Shown: one piece after another, positions 1-5,500 of the stretch | Layout of the letters: each line of letters starts with the position of its first letter | Position numbering within the stretch: the first letter of the stretch is position 1 | Source of the DNA: Bradyrhizobium sp. CCH5-F6 | GTDB lineage: Bacteria > Pseudomonadota > Alphaproteobacteria > Rhizobiales > Xanthobacteraceae | Length of the DNA stretch: 5,500 nucleotides | NCBI RefSeq assembly: GCF_001556045.1 | Contig: NZ_LSIC01000102.1 | Coordinates: 1 to 5,500, forward strand | Direction of reading: 5' to 3' | The notes under the pieces: model-generated | The model's input: the letters and a program-made list of their open reading frames with translations, nothing else | Told to the model about the DNA's origin: nothing | The model's database searches: none | Made by a program: the position numbers and the translations under genes

Positions 1-1119
1 TGGCGCGAGTGGATCTACAAGGGATTGGCCATTCTTCTGATCGGTTGCCCGTGCGCGCTGGTGATATCGACGCCGGCGGCGATAGCCGCGAGCCTCGCCT
101 CCGGAGCCCGTCGGGGTCTGCTCCTGAAGGGAGGAGCCGTCCTCGAGCGCTTGCGCGACGTCACCGTCGCCTGCTTCGACAAGACGGGCACCCTTACGGC
201 GGGCAAGCCAAAGGTCACGGACGTCGTCGGATTCGGTCACGGGGAGGTCGAGATATTGTCGGTTGCCGCGTCACTCGAGCGCGGCTCCAGCCATCCACTC
301 GCGCTCGCTATCCTTAAGGCGGGCTTGGACAAGGGCGCTCGGCCCGAGCCGGTCGAGGACTTCGAAAATCTGGCGGGAGAAGGCGTCATGGCGAATCTCG
401 GGGGACGTACGGTCTTCCTCGGTTCGCCCGCCGCGGCTGAACGGATCGTCCCGCTGGCCGAAGACCAGCGAAAGCTCGTCGAGGCGCTCAACGAACGGGG
501 CAAGACGGTATCGGTACTCGTCGTCAATGGCGAGATCGCCGGCTGCATCGCCATGCGGGACGAGTTACGAAGCGATGCCGTCGCCGCGCTGCGTCGTTTG
601 GCCGACTCCGGGGTCCGTTCGGTCATGCTCACGGGCGACAATCCCCGTACCGCCGCGGCGCTTGCGCGCGACCTTGGCATCGACCATCGCGCGCAAATGA
701 TGCCGGAGGACAAGCAGCGCACCGTCGAGGCCTACAAGAACCAGGGCGAAGTTGTCCTGAAAGTCGGCGACGGCATCAACGACGCTCCGGCTCTCGCCGC
801 AGCCGACGTCGGGGTCGCGATGGGTGGCGGCACCGACGTGGCGCTTGAGACCGCGGACGCCGCAGTCCTTCACGGACGCGTCTCCGACGTGCCGGCCATG
901 ATTGAGTTGTCCAAGCGGACCATGGGAGTCATCCGGCAGAACATCTCGATCGCACTCGGACTGAAGGCGGTCTTTCTGGTCACCACGATCGCGGGGATCA
1001 CCGGACTTTGGCCCGCGATCCTCGCCGACACCGGCGCGACCGTATTGGTCACCATGAACGCGCTGCGACTGCTTTCGGTACAGGCCAGCGGTGGGGCGGA
1101 CGAGGGAGCGCCCACATGA
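1..1119 (+). CDS. zntA: ZntA-type Zn/Cd/Pb-exporting P1B ATPase, C-terminal part (5' end outside window)
   Basis: ATP-driven pump of the inner membrane that expels soft divalent cations (Zn, Cd, Pb) from the cytoplasm. The reading frame is open from base 1, so the N-terminal metal-binding region and first membrane helices lie upstream; 372 residues are visible. Counting from base 1, the order is: the ion-path motif CPC (residues 16-18), the phosphorylation motif DKTGT with Asp60, the SSHP loop of P1B pumps (His98-Pro99), TGDN (211-214), GDGINDAP (256-263), then two last helices. These carry Lys322 (GLK) and Asp343 in ADTGATVLVT, the combination known from ZntA-group pumps and not from Cu pumps, which supports Zn/Cd/Pb over Cu. 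No frameshift is visible. The stop overlaps the OpgC start (ATGA), implying translational coupling. CadA is an equally valid name; the exact metal is inferred. Confidence 0.95.
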   Translation, partial: WREWIYKGLAILLIGCPCALVISTPAAIAASLASGARRGLLLKGGAVLERLRDVTVACFDKTGTLTAGKPKVTDVVGFGHGEVEILSVAASLERGSSHPLALAILKAGLDKGARPEPVEDFENLAGEGVMANLGGRTVFLGSPAAAERIVPLAEDQRKLVEALNERGKTVSVLVVNGEIAGCIAMRDELRSDAVAALRRLADSGVRSVMLTGDNPRTAAALARDLGIDHRAQMMPEDKQRTVEAYKNQGEVVLKVGDGINDAPALAAADVGVAMGGGTDVALETADAAVLHGRVSDVPAMIELSKRTMGVIRQNISIALGLKAVFLVTTIAGITGLWPAILADTGATVLVTMNALRLLSVQASGGADEGAPT

Positions 1120-2291
1120 ACGCCATCGGGGTCCAAGCCGGCGACCGCGATCTGCGCCTCGACCTGTTTCGCGGACTGGCCAACTGGGCGATCTTCGTCG
1201 ACCACGTTCCGAACAATGCGGTCGCCTGGATCACGGCCCGAAACTACGGTTTCAGCGATGCTGCCGAACTGTTCGTGTTCGTGTCTGGATATACAGTAGC
1301 ATTCGTCTACGCGCGTATGGCGCGGGCAAGGGGCTTCCTCGCCGCCGCCCTCGGTGTTCTCGGCAGGGCATGGCAGCTCTATGTCGCCTACATCCTGCTG
1401 TTCGTCTTCTACGTCGTCACCATCGGATACGTCGCGCAACGGTACGGCCACGCCCACCTGCTCGACGAGTTCAACATCCGGCTTCTCATTCGAGATCCGG
1501 TCGAGTTCCTCAAGCACGGGCTCTTGCTCGAATACAAGCCGCTGAACCTCGACGTCCTGCCGCTCTACATCGCCTTGATGATCGCGTTTCCACCGCTGCT
1601 GTGGGTCCTCATGAGGTGGCCCAACGTCGCGCTGGCGATCTCCGCGGGCATCTACGTCGCAGCACAGGTGTGGGGATGGAATCTAGGGGCGTATCCCGCC
1701 GGCCATTGGTACTTTAACCCGTTCGCATGGCAATTCCTGTTCGTCATCGGCGCATGGGTTGCGGTCGGGGGCGCGACTGCGGCGAGGGGGCTCATCTATG
1801 CGAGGACAACACTTGCCGCCGCCTGTCTCTTTCTCCTGTTCGCCGCGATCATCACACTCGCAGCGCGGACTGGCCACGCGGAAATGATCGTCGAGCCCGT
1901 CCGGTCGCTGTTCGTTCCGAACAACAAGACGCATCTGGCACCGTACCGCGTCGTCCATTTCCTGGCGCTCGCGATCGTCGTCTCGCGCCTGATTCCGAAG
2001 GAGGCGCCGTTCTTGTCGGCTCCTTGGCTTCGGCCGCTGCGGCTGTGCGGAGAGCGATCGCTCGAAGTCTTCTGCGTGGGCGTATTCCTCGCCTTCGTCG
2101 CCTACTTCGCCATCGACCTCGTCTCCGATTCGCTTGCCTTCCAGATCGTCGTCAGTGTCGCCGGCATCGGCATCATGATCGCCTTCGCCTATTTCAAGAC
2201 ATGGACCAGGGAGTTTCGCGCCACAACCGGCCGAAGGGCCGTCGAGCCCGAAGGGATTCGACAGCCACGACTAGCGCAAAGGGAGCGATGA
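1116..2291 (+). CDS. opgC: OpgC-family membrane acyltransferase
   Basis: Polytopic inner-membrane protein of 391 residues. The family is named for Rhodobacter OpgC, which adds succinyl groups to osmoregulated periplasmic glucans; the substrate here is inferred only. Visible hallmarks are the N-terminal RLDLFRGLANW (14-24) followed by Asp29-His30 in a first helix, then AELFVFVSGY (50-59), then about ten hydrophobic segments, and a basic, hydrophilic tail after roughly residue 365. The length is normal for the family. The ATG at 1116 is chosen because it overlaps the ATPase stop as ATGA and has a GAGGGAG ribosome site at 1102-1108, seven bases upstream; an in-frame upstream start at 1008 lies deep in the ATPase. 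No glucan backbone genes (opgG/opgH) are in the window, so the acceptor could be another envelope polymer. It is less likely to be a generic acyltransferase-3 protein. Confidence 0.85.
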   Translation: MNAIGVQAGDRDLRLDLFRGLANWAIFVDHVPNNAVAWITARNYGFSDAAELFVFVSGYTVAFVYARMARARGFLAAALGVLGRAWQLYVAYILLFVFYVVTIGYVAQRYGHAHLLDEFNIRLLIRDPVEFLKHGLLLEYKPLNLDVLPLYIALMIAFPPLLWVLMRWPNVALAISAGIYVAAQVWGWNLGAYPAGHWYFNPFAWQFLFVIGAWVAVGGATAARGLIYARTTLAAACLFLLFAAIITLAARTGHAEMIVEPVRSLFVPNNKTHLAPYRVVHFLALAIVVSRLIPKEAPFLSAPWLRPLRLCGERSLEVFCVGVFLAFVAYFAIDLVSDSLAFQIVVSVAGIGIMIAFAYFKTWTREFRATTGRRAVEPEGIRQPRLAQRER

Positions 2292-2292
2292 G

Positions 2293-2607
2293 ATGGGTTT
2301 CGACCAATACCACGAACCGCCGCAGGAGCTTTCGCAGGAGGTCCGCACCTTCGCGCGGATGATGGCTTCGCTGATCGAGGAAGCCGAAGCGATCAATTGG
2401 TGCGAACAGCGGATGTCGGTCGAGAAGGACAAGAAGGCTAAAGCCATCATGGCGAACGCCCAGAAGGAGGAGTTCAAGCATTTCGGGATGAACCTCGAAT
2501 TCCTGCTGCGTCGGAAGAAGGAGTGGCGCGAGGAGCTCAAGGGAATCCTCTTCACGCAAGGCGACATCGTCAAACTCGGCGAGAAGGCCGAGAAAGCGGT
2601 CGACTGA
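2293..2607 (+). CDS. Encapsulated-ferritin-like (EncFtn) protein lacking a targeting tail
   Basis: Small all-helical protein of 104 residues, half the length of classical ferritin, as in the EncFtn family where subunits pair to build a four-helix ferroxidase site. Helix 1 carries EEAEAINWCEQR (29-40) and helix 2 carries EEFKHFGMNLEFLLRR (59-74), followed by ELKGILFTQGDI (81-92). By alignment from memory with Rhodospirillum rubrum EncFtn, Glu30, Glu60 and His63 match its ferroxidase ligands Glu32, Glu62 and His65, and Trp36 matches Trp38. Cys37 stands where that protein has Tyr. Family members loaded into encapsulin end in a short hydrophobic, glycine/leucine-containing tag; here the protein stops at GEKAEKAVD with no such tag, and no shell gene is in the window. 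The start has GGGAG at 2281-2285, and only one base separates it from the OpgC stop. Likely role: cytosolic oxidation or buffering of iron or another metal. Family call fairly sure, function inferred. Confidence 0.82.
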   Translation: MGFDQYHEPPQELSQEVRTFARMMASLIEEAEAINWCEQRMSVEKDKKAKAIMANAQKEEFKHFGMNLEFLLRRKKEWREELKGILFTQGDIVKLGEKAEKAVD

Positions 2608-2620
2608 TCGCATGACTGCC

Positions 2621-2624
2621 GGAG
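2621..2624 (+). promoter_or_regulatory. Ribosome binding site that decides the PilZ start
   Basis: GGAG eight bases before the ATG at 2633. The alternative in-frame ATG at 2612 has no purine-rich stretch at the right distance, so the downstream start is preferred. Confidence 0.5.
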
Positions 2625-2632
2625 CAGCCGGA

Positions 2633-2872
2633 ATGGAACGACGCGGAGACCAGCGCCGGAGGGTTTTCAAGAAGGGATCGATCGAGTTCGGAAGCTCCGC
2701 GATCGATTGCTCTATCCGGAATCTCAGCGATCGCGGCGCGATGTTGGAGGTTGAAAGTCCGCTCGGCATCCCTCGCGAATTCACGCTTGTGGTGCCGGCG
2801 GACGGAACACGGCGCACCTGTCGTGTCGCGTGGGTGAAGGAGAAGCGGTTGGGTGTGGAGTTCGAAGAGTGA
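2633..2872 (+). CDS. Single-domain PilZ protein (c-di-GMP binding)
   Basis: Stand-alone PilZ domain of 79 residues (86 if translation begins at the ATG at 2612). PilZ domains bind the second messenger cyclic di-GMP and pass the signal to a partner, often controlling motility or exopolysaccharide. Both halves of the binding signature are present: the N-terminal basic ERRGDQRRR, giving R4-x-x-x-R8, and NLSDRG (30-35), which fits the [D/N]xSxxG motif. It ends in CRVAWVKEKRLGVEFEE, a typical last PilZ strand. The start at 2633 is favoured by a GGAG ribosome site and because many rhizobial PilZ proteins begin at MERR. No effector domain is attached, so it must act through another protein; the neighbouring membrane acyltransferase is a candidate by position only. 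The gene sits about 25 bases after the ferritin-like gene and 25 bases before the next gene. Confidence 0.85.
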   Translation: MERRGDQRRRVFKKGSIEFGSSAIDCSIRNLSDRGAMLEVESPLGIPREFTLVVPADGTRRTCRVAWVKEKRLGVEFEE

Positions 2873-2887
2873 GTTCGGCTCAGCAGC

Positions 2888-2892
2888 GGAGG
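2888..2892 (+). promoter_or_regulatory. Ribosome binding site of the exported four-Cys protein
   Basis: A full GGAGG five bases before the ATG at 2898. It fixes that start over the in-frame ATG at 2853, which lies inside the PilZ gene and would place a hydrophilic leader in front of the signal peptide. Confidence 0.65.
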
Positions 2893-2897
2893 CGTAT

Positions 2898-3392
2898 ATG
2901 AGGAAGTATGGACTCTTTTTGGCGCTGGGAAGCATCTTGAGTCTGGTCGCGGCGGTAGGCGCCGCCGAGGGCCGCGGCAGTATCGCAAGCGAACGCCCGT
3001 ATGCCGCAGAACACATCGACCTGCTTCCGTCGGACATCCGCCAAGGTCTCGGACGGCTGGAGCGTCAATGTGGAGGGAAGGCGGCCGCGACGCACTATTT
3101 CTCGACCACGATCGAGGCAGGCGGCCTGCAATTCAGGTCGTTGCATTTCGAAAACTTCGCGTGCGAACGGCGAGAAGCGATCTGCCGGGCGGAACGATGC
3201 CTTCATGAAGTCTACCTGGAGCGGGGTGGCCGTTCGCGTCGTGTCTTCAGCGCCTATGTCGACGACATGAAGCTGATCAACGCCGGCGGGACCGTCGGAT
3301 TGGAGCTCGAGGGAGGCCGGCCGGCTATATTACGTTGGAACGGACGCACATTCGCGCCCGTCCATTCATTCGGAAAGGGCCAAGAGCGGTGA
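2898..3392 (+). CDS. Exported hypothetical protein with four cysteines
   Basis: Unrecognised protein of 164 residues. From the ATG at 2898 it begins with a clear Sec signal peptide: Arg2-Lys3, a hydrophobic core over about residues 4-20, and a small-residue cleavage region near AVGAAEG (19-25), so it should be periplasmic or secreted. The mature part, about 140 residues, has four cysteines: Cys58, then Cys89, Cys96 and Cys101 in a tight cluster (FACERREAICRAERC), which could form two disulfides or hold a metal. The C-terminal half alternates short hydrophobic and charged stretches, suggesting beta structure. The C-terminal end overlaps the next gene by four bases (GTGA). Similar small exported Cys proteins seem familiar from rhizobial genomes, but I know no assigned function. 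Its place among metal-export genes allows a periplasmic metal-related role, which is speculation. Confidence 0.75.
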   Translation: MRKYGLFLALGSILSLVAAVGAAEGRGSIASERPYAAEHIDLLPSDIRQGLGRLERQCGGKAAATHYFSTTIEAGGLQFRSLHFENFACERREAICRAERCLHEVYLERGGRSRRVFSAYVDDMKLINAGGTVGLELEGGRPAILRWNGRTFAPVHSFGKGQER

Positions 3393-4237
3393 CGTCATCG
3401 ATCATCTCGCATCTTCATTTCGGTGGCGCCGACATCTCCCTCTGGAAGAAGTTCCGGCTGTTCTTCACCGTGGGCGTCGTCGTGCTGCTTCTGAGCGCGG
3501 CGAAGGTCGCGGTCCACTACTTCGGATTCGAGTTCCTCGATCTCAACGGCCTGCTGACCAGCGGCATCGGCGGCGCCGTGTTCATCGTCGGCTTTCTATT
3601 GTCGAGCATCCTCCAGGACTACAAAGAGGCGGAGAAGATCCCCGCCGATCTCAGGAATTCCATCGAGGCGATCGAAGGCGACCTCGCTTGCTTCGCGCAG
3701 ACTAACGATGCCTTCGACCTGCGGAAGGCACGGCTGTTGTTGCTGGCCTTGATCGACAGGCTCCGCGAGGGTCTCGGGCACAAGAACGTTCCCCCCGCCC
3801 TCGATGAGCTGGCCAAGCTGACGCCGATCCTGGGCCGGCTCGAGGGCATGGGTATGGCCGCGAATTTCGTCGTCCGTCTCCGGACGAACCAGGACGTGAT
3901 CCGGAGGGCCTTGCTCCGGATCTACACCATTCAGCGCGTCGAGTTCGTGCCGTCCGTGCACGTGCTGGTGCAGACGCTGGTGTTCTCGATCGTACTGCTG
4001 CTCCTGCTGCTGAAGACGGAAGGCGACCCGGCATCTGCACTGCTGTTCGGCTTCATCACCTTTATGTTCGTCTACGTCCTCTACCTCGTCCGCCTCCTAG
4101 AGCAGCCGTTCGCCAAGGGGCACGGCTCGGTGGACGACGTGAGCTTCTTCCTGCTCGACGAGCTCGAGCGAAACCTCCGCCGGGCGCTCGAAGATCCAGA
4201 CGGCGGCGCCCAAAATACGACCACGACGGGAGATTGA
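3389..4237 (+). CDS. Bestrophin/DUF4239-like four-helix membrane protein
   Basis: Membrane protein of 282 residues from the GTG at 3389. Predicted helices lie at about 23-45 and 55-75, followed by a long amphipathic helical section (about 76-185), then helices at about 190-208 and 214-235. After the last helix comes LVRLLEQPFAKG (233-244) and an acidic, helical tail. This two-plus-two layout, the charged QDYKEAEK stretch after helix 2 and the short PF motif after helix 4 recall bestrophin anion channels and the related DUF4239 proteins, but the match is by overall pattern and not by a definite signature. The GTG overlaps the upstream TGA, with AAAGGG at about 3374-3379 as a weak ribosome site. 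An ATG at 3335 would add 18 basic residues inside the previous gene and is less likely. Possible role in ion flux next to the metal transporters; this is inferred. Confidence 0.65.
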   Translation: MTSSIISHLHFGGADISLWKKFRLFFTVGVVVLLLSAAKVAVHYFGFEFLDLNGLLTSGIGGAVFIVGFLLSSILQDYKEAEKIPADLRNSIEAIEGDLACFAQTNDAFDLRKARLLLLALIDRLREGLGHKNVPPALDELAKLTPILGRLEGMGMAANFVVRLRTNQDVIRRALLRIYTIQRVEFVPSVHVLVQTLVFSIVLLLLLLKTEGDPASALLFGFITFMFVYVLYLVRLLEQPFAKGHGSVDDVSFFLLDELERNLRRALEDPDGGAQNTTTTGD

Positions 4238-4240
4238 CAC

Positions 4241-5140
4241 ATGCACGGAGGAGGATCCGTCGGAACGGCCGGCGCGAAGCACGCGAAGAGGCTCGCCTGG
4301 GCCCTCGCGATGACCGCGACCTACATGATCGCGGAGGTCATCGGAGGACTTGTGACCGGCAGCCTGGCGCTGCTCGCGGACGCCGCCCACATGCTGACCG
4401 ACGTCGGCGGACTCGCGCTGGCGCTGCTCGCGGTCCGCTTCGCCGCCCGCGAAGCGACCCCGCAGCGGACCTTCGGCTACCTTAGGATGGAGGTCCTGTC
4501 GGCGCTGGCTAATGCGGTCGTGCTGCTGCTGCTGACGGTCTACATCCTGTACGAAGCCTATCAGCGCTTCCTGTCGCCCCCGGAGGTCTTGAGCGGGCCA
4601 ATGCTCATTGTCGCCGCCATCGGCCTGGCCGTCAATCTGGTCAGCATGTGGCTGCTCTCGAGCGGGTCGTCCGAAAGCCTGAACGTCAAGGGCGCATACT
4701 TCGAAGTGCTGAGCGACATGCTCGGATCGATCGGCGTGATCGTGGCCGCGCTGCTCATGATGTGGAAGGGCTGGGTTCTCGCAGACCCGATCATCGGCGC
4801 AGGCATCGGATTGTTCATCGTGCCCCGGACGTGGTCGCTCCTCAGCCAGGTCACGCACATCCTGATGGAGGGGACCCCGCCCAACGTCGATACCGGCGTG
4901 ATCGAGAAGAGGCTGCTCGCCATTCCGGGAACCGTCGCCGTCCACGATCTGCACGTCTGGACAGTCACGTCCGGCTTCGACGCCATGAGCTGCCACCTCG
5001 TCGTGGCCGACATGTCGGCCGGGCGGGAGGCGCTGCGGGAGGCCCGGAACCTGATGAAGGCGGAATACGGCATCGAGCACACGACGATCCAGATCGAGGA
5101 CGAGGCCATGAGAGGCGAGGAAACCGTACTCCATGTCTGA
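4241..5140 (+). CDS. czcD: CzcD-like cation diffusion facilitator (Zn/Co/Cd efflux)
   Basis: Inner-membrane cation/proton antiporter of 299 residues, complete. It has six hydrophobic segments between about residues 18 and 203 and a cytoplasmic C-terminal domain. The transport-site motifs are DAAHMLTD (47-54), giving His50 and Asp54 in helix 2, and YFEVLSD (153-159), giving Glu155 and Asp159 in helix 5. Many Zn CDF proteins carry His at the Glu position, while CzcD-type proteins, as I recall them, carry Glu. The C-terminal domain shows LMEGTP (208-213), HDLHVWT (235-241) and His252, all typical. The loop between helices 4 and 5 is short and lacks a histidine run. Start: ATG at 4241 with GGGAG at 4228-4232, three bases after the previous stop. 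It would export Zn, Co or Cd alongside the upstream ATPase. The metal preference cannot be read from sequence. Confidence 0.93.
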   Translation: MHGGGSVGTAGAKHAKRLAWALAMTATYMIAEVIGGLVTGSLALLADAAHMLTDVGGLALALLAVRFAAREATPQRTFGYLRMEVLSALANAVVLLLLTVYILYEAYQRFLSPPEVLSGPMLIVAAIGLAVNLVSMWLLSSGSSESLNVKGAYFEVLSDMLGSIGVIVAALLMMWKGWVLADPIIGAGIGLFIVPRTWSLLSQVTHILMEGTPPNVDTGVIEKRLLAIPGTVAVHDLHVWTVTSGFDAMSCHLVVADMSAGREALREARNLMKAEYGIEHTTIQIEDEAMRGEETVLHV

Positions 5141-5500
5141 AACGGGTCACCGTAGCGCTGGTCCCGTCGGCAGCACCGACCATGATCACCGGCATCATGA
5201 CCGTCACGATCATGGCGCCGACCGGCACGGCCATGACCATGATCATGGCGGGCTCGGTCACGTCCACGCTCCGGCGAGCTTCGGCAAGGCCTTCGCCATC
5301 GGCATCGGGCTGAACACCGCCCTGGTCGTGGCCGAAGCCGTCTATGGCTACCTCGGAAACTCGACGGCACTGATGGCGGACGCCGGGCACAATCTGAGTG
5401 ACGTACTCGGCCTGGTCGTGGCCTGGGCCGCGTCAGTCGCCTCGAAGCGGGCGCCCAGTGGCCGTTTCACCTACGGTCTGAAGGGGGCGTCGATCCTGGC
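5133..5500 (+). CDS. His-rich cation diffusion facilitator, N-terminal part (3' end outside window)
   Basis: Start of a second CDF-family metal exporter, distinct from its neighbour; 122 codons are visible and the frame is open at the window end. It opens with a soluble tail of about 48 residues containing 13 histidines (for example HDHRHHDRHDH at 17-27 and HGHDHDH at 32-38), expected to bind Zn, Co or Ni. Helix 1 follows (about 50-73), then DAGHNLSDVLGL (83-94) with His86 and Asp90 as the helix 2 metal ligands, and RFTYGLKGASIL (111-122), the usual CDF loop after helix 2. The ATG at 5133 overlaps the end of the upstream CDF by eight bases, with a weak GAGG at 5117-5120, so translation may be coupled. 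ZitB- and DmeF-type names are both possible; the rest of the gene is needed to choose. Confidence 0.9.
   Translation, partial: MSETGHRSAGPVGSTDHDHRHHDRHDHGADRHGHDHDHGGLGHVHAPASFGKAFAIGIGLNTALVVAEAVYGYLGNSTALMADAGHNLSDVLGLVVAWAASVASKRAPSGRFTYGLKGASIL
5181..5267 (+). repeat. Low-complexity His/Asp codon tract
   Basis: Stretch encoding twelve of the thirteen N-terminal histidines of the second CDF. Alternating CAT/CAC and GAC/GAT codons produce irregular copies of CATGA, and a perfect 12-base palindrome, CCATGATCATGG, at 5237-5248. It is not a regular tandem array, and the palindrome is a by-product of His-Asp-His codons. Such tracts can change length between strains. Confidence 0.6.

Noticed and set aside
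870..1517. Minus-strand open frame of 215 codons across the ATPase/OpgC junction
   Set aside because: It runs opposite two clear genes, shows no recognisable motif, and is explained by codon bias on the other strand.
2293..2607. Rubrerythrin, Dps or classical ferritin as identity of the 104-residue protein
   Set aside because: It is too short for a single-chain four-helix ferritin or Dps, lacks a rubredoxin CxxC domain, and the helix motifs match EncFtn instead.
2194..2988. Minus-strand open frame of 264 codons opposite the ferritin-like and PilZ genes
   Set aside because: Arg/Ser/Pro-rich translation with no domain; the plus-strand genes here have ribosome sites and family motifs.
3335..3388. 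Upstream ATG extension of the bestrophin-like protein
   Set aside because: It adds 18 basic residues overlapping the previous gene; the GTG at 3389 gives a standard GTGA stop-start overlap.
4097..5134. Long open frame on the minus strand (345 codons) opposite the first CDF gene
   Set aside because: It mirrors a well-supported CDF gene in GC-rich DNA; its translation is rich in Arg, Asp, Gln and His without any domain or hydrophobic pattern, as expected from an antisense shadow.
5237..5248. Perfect 12-base palindrome as a possible operator
   Set aside because: It lies inside a coding tract of His-Asp-His codons, which produces CATGATCATG by itself; no promoter context is visible.

Overview
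This GC-rich window holds eight genes, all on the + strand and packed almost without gaps. It looks like a chromosomal or plasmid accessory region of an alphaproteobacterium, most likely Rhizobiales (Bradyrhizobium, Methylobacterium or a relative). That guess rests on the GC-rich codon use, the alphaproteobacterial type of OpgC, the short rhizobial-style PilZ protein and the ZntA/CDF metal genes. It is an impression from reading, not a database result.

Layout. The window opens inside a ZntA-type Zn/Cd/Pb P-type ATPase (1-1119, 5' end missing). Its stop overlaps the start of an OpgC-family membrane acyltransferase (1116-2291). One base later comes a 104-residue ferritin-like protein of the encapsulated-ferritin (EncFtn) family (2293-2607). 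A single-domain PilZ protein follows (2633-2872, or from 2612), then a small exported protein with four cysteines and no recognised function (2898-3392). Next are a four-helix membrane protein that resembles bestrophin/DUF4239 proteins (3389-4237), a CzcD-like cation diffusion facilitator (4241-5140), and the first 122 codons of a second, histidine-rich CDF transporter (5133 to the window end).

Organisation. The largest untranslated gap is about 25 bases, and three junctions overlap (ATGA at 1116, GTGA at 3389, 8 bases at 5133). No terminator-like hairpin was noticed between genes. The simplest reading is one transcription unit that continues in both directions. The shared theme is handling of divalent transition metals: the P-type ATPase and the two CDF proteins export Zn/Cd/Co-like ions from the cytoplasm, and the ferritin-like protein may oxidise or store iron. 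OpgC would alter anionic periplasmic glucans or another envelope polymer, PilZ would respond to c-di-GMP, and the roles of the exported cysteine protein and the bestrophin-like protein are unknown.

The most notable point is the EncFtn-like gene. It keeps the expected metal-site residues, but it has no C-terminal encapsulin-targeting tail and no encapsulin shell gene lies in the window. It therefore looks like a free-standing EncFtn embedded in a heavy-metal efflux operon. No RNA genes, CRISPR arrays, insertion sequences or attachment sites were seen.
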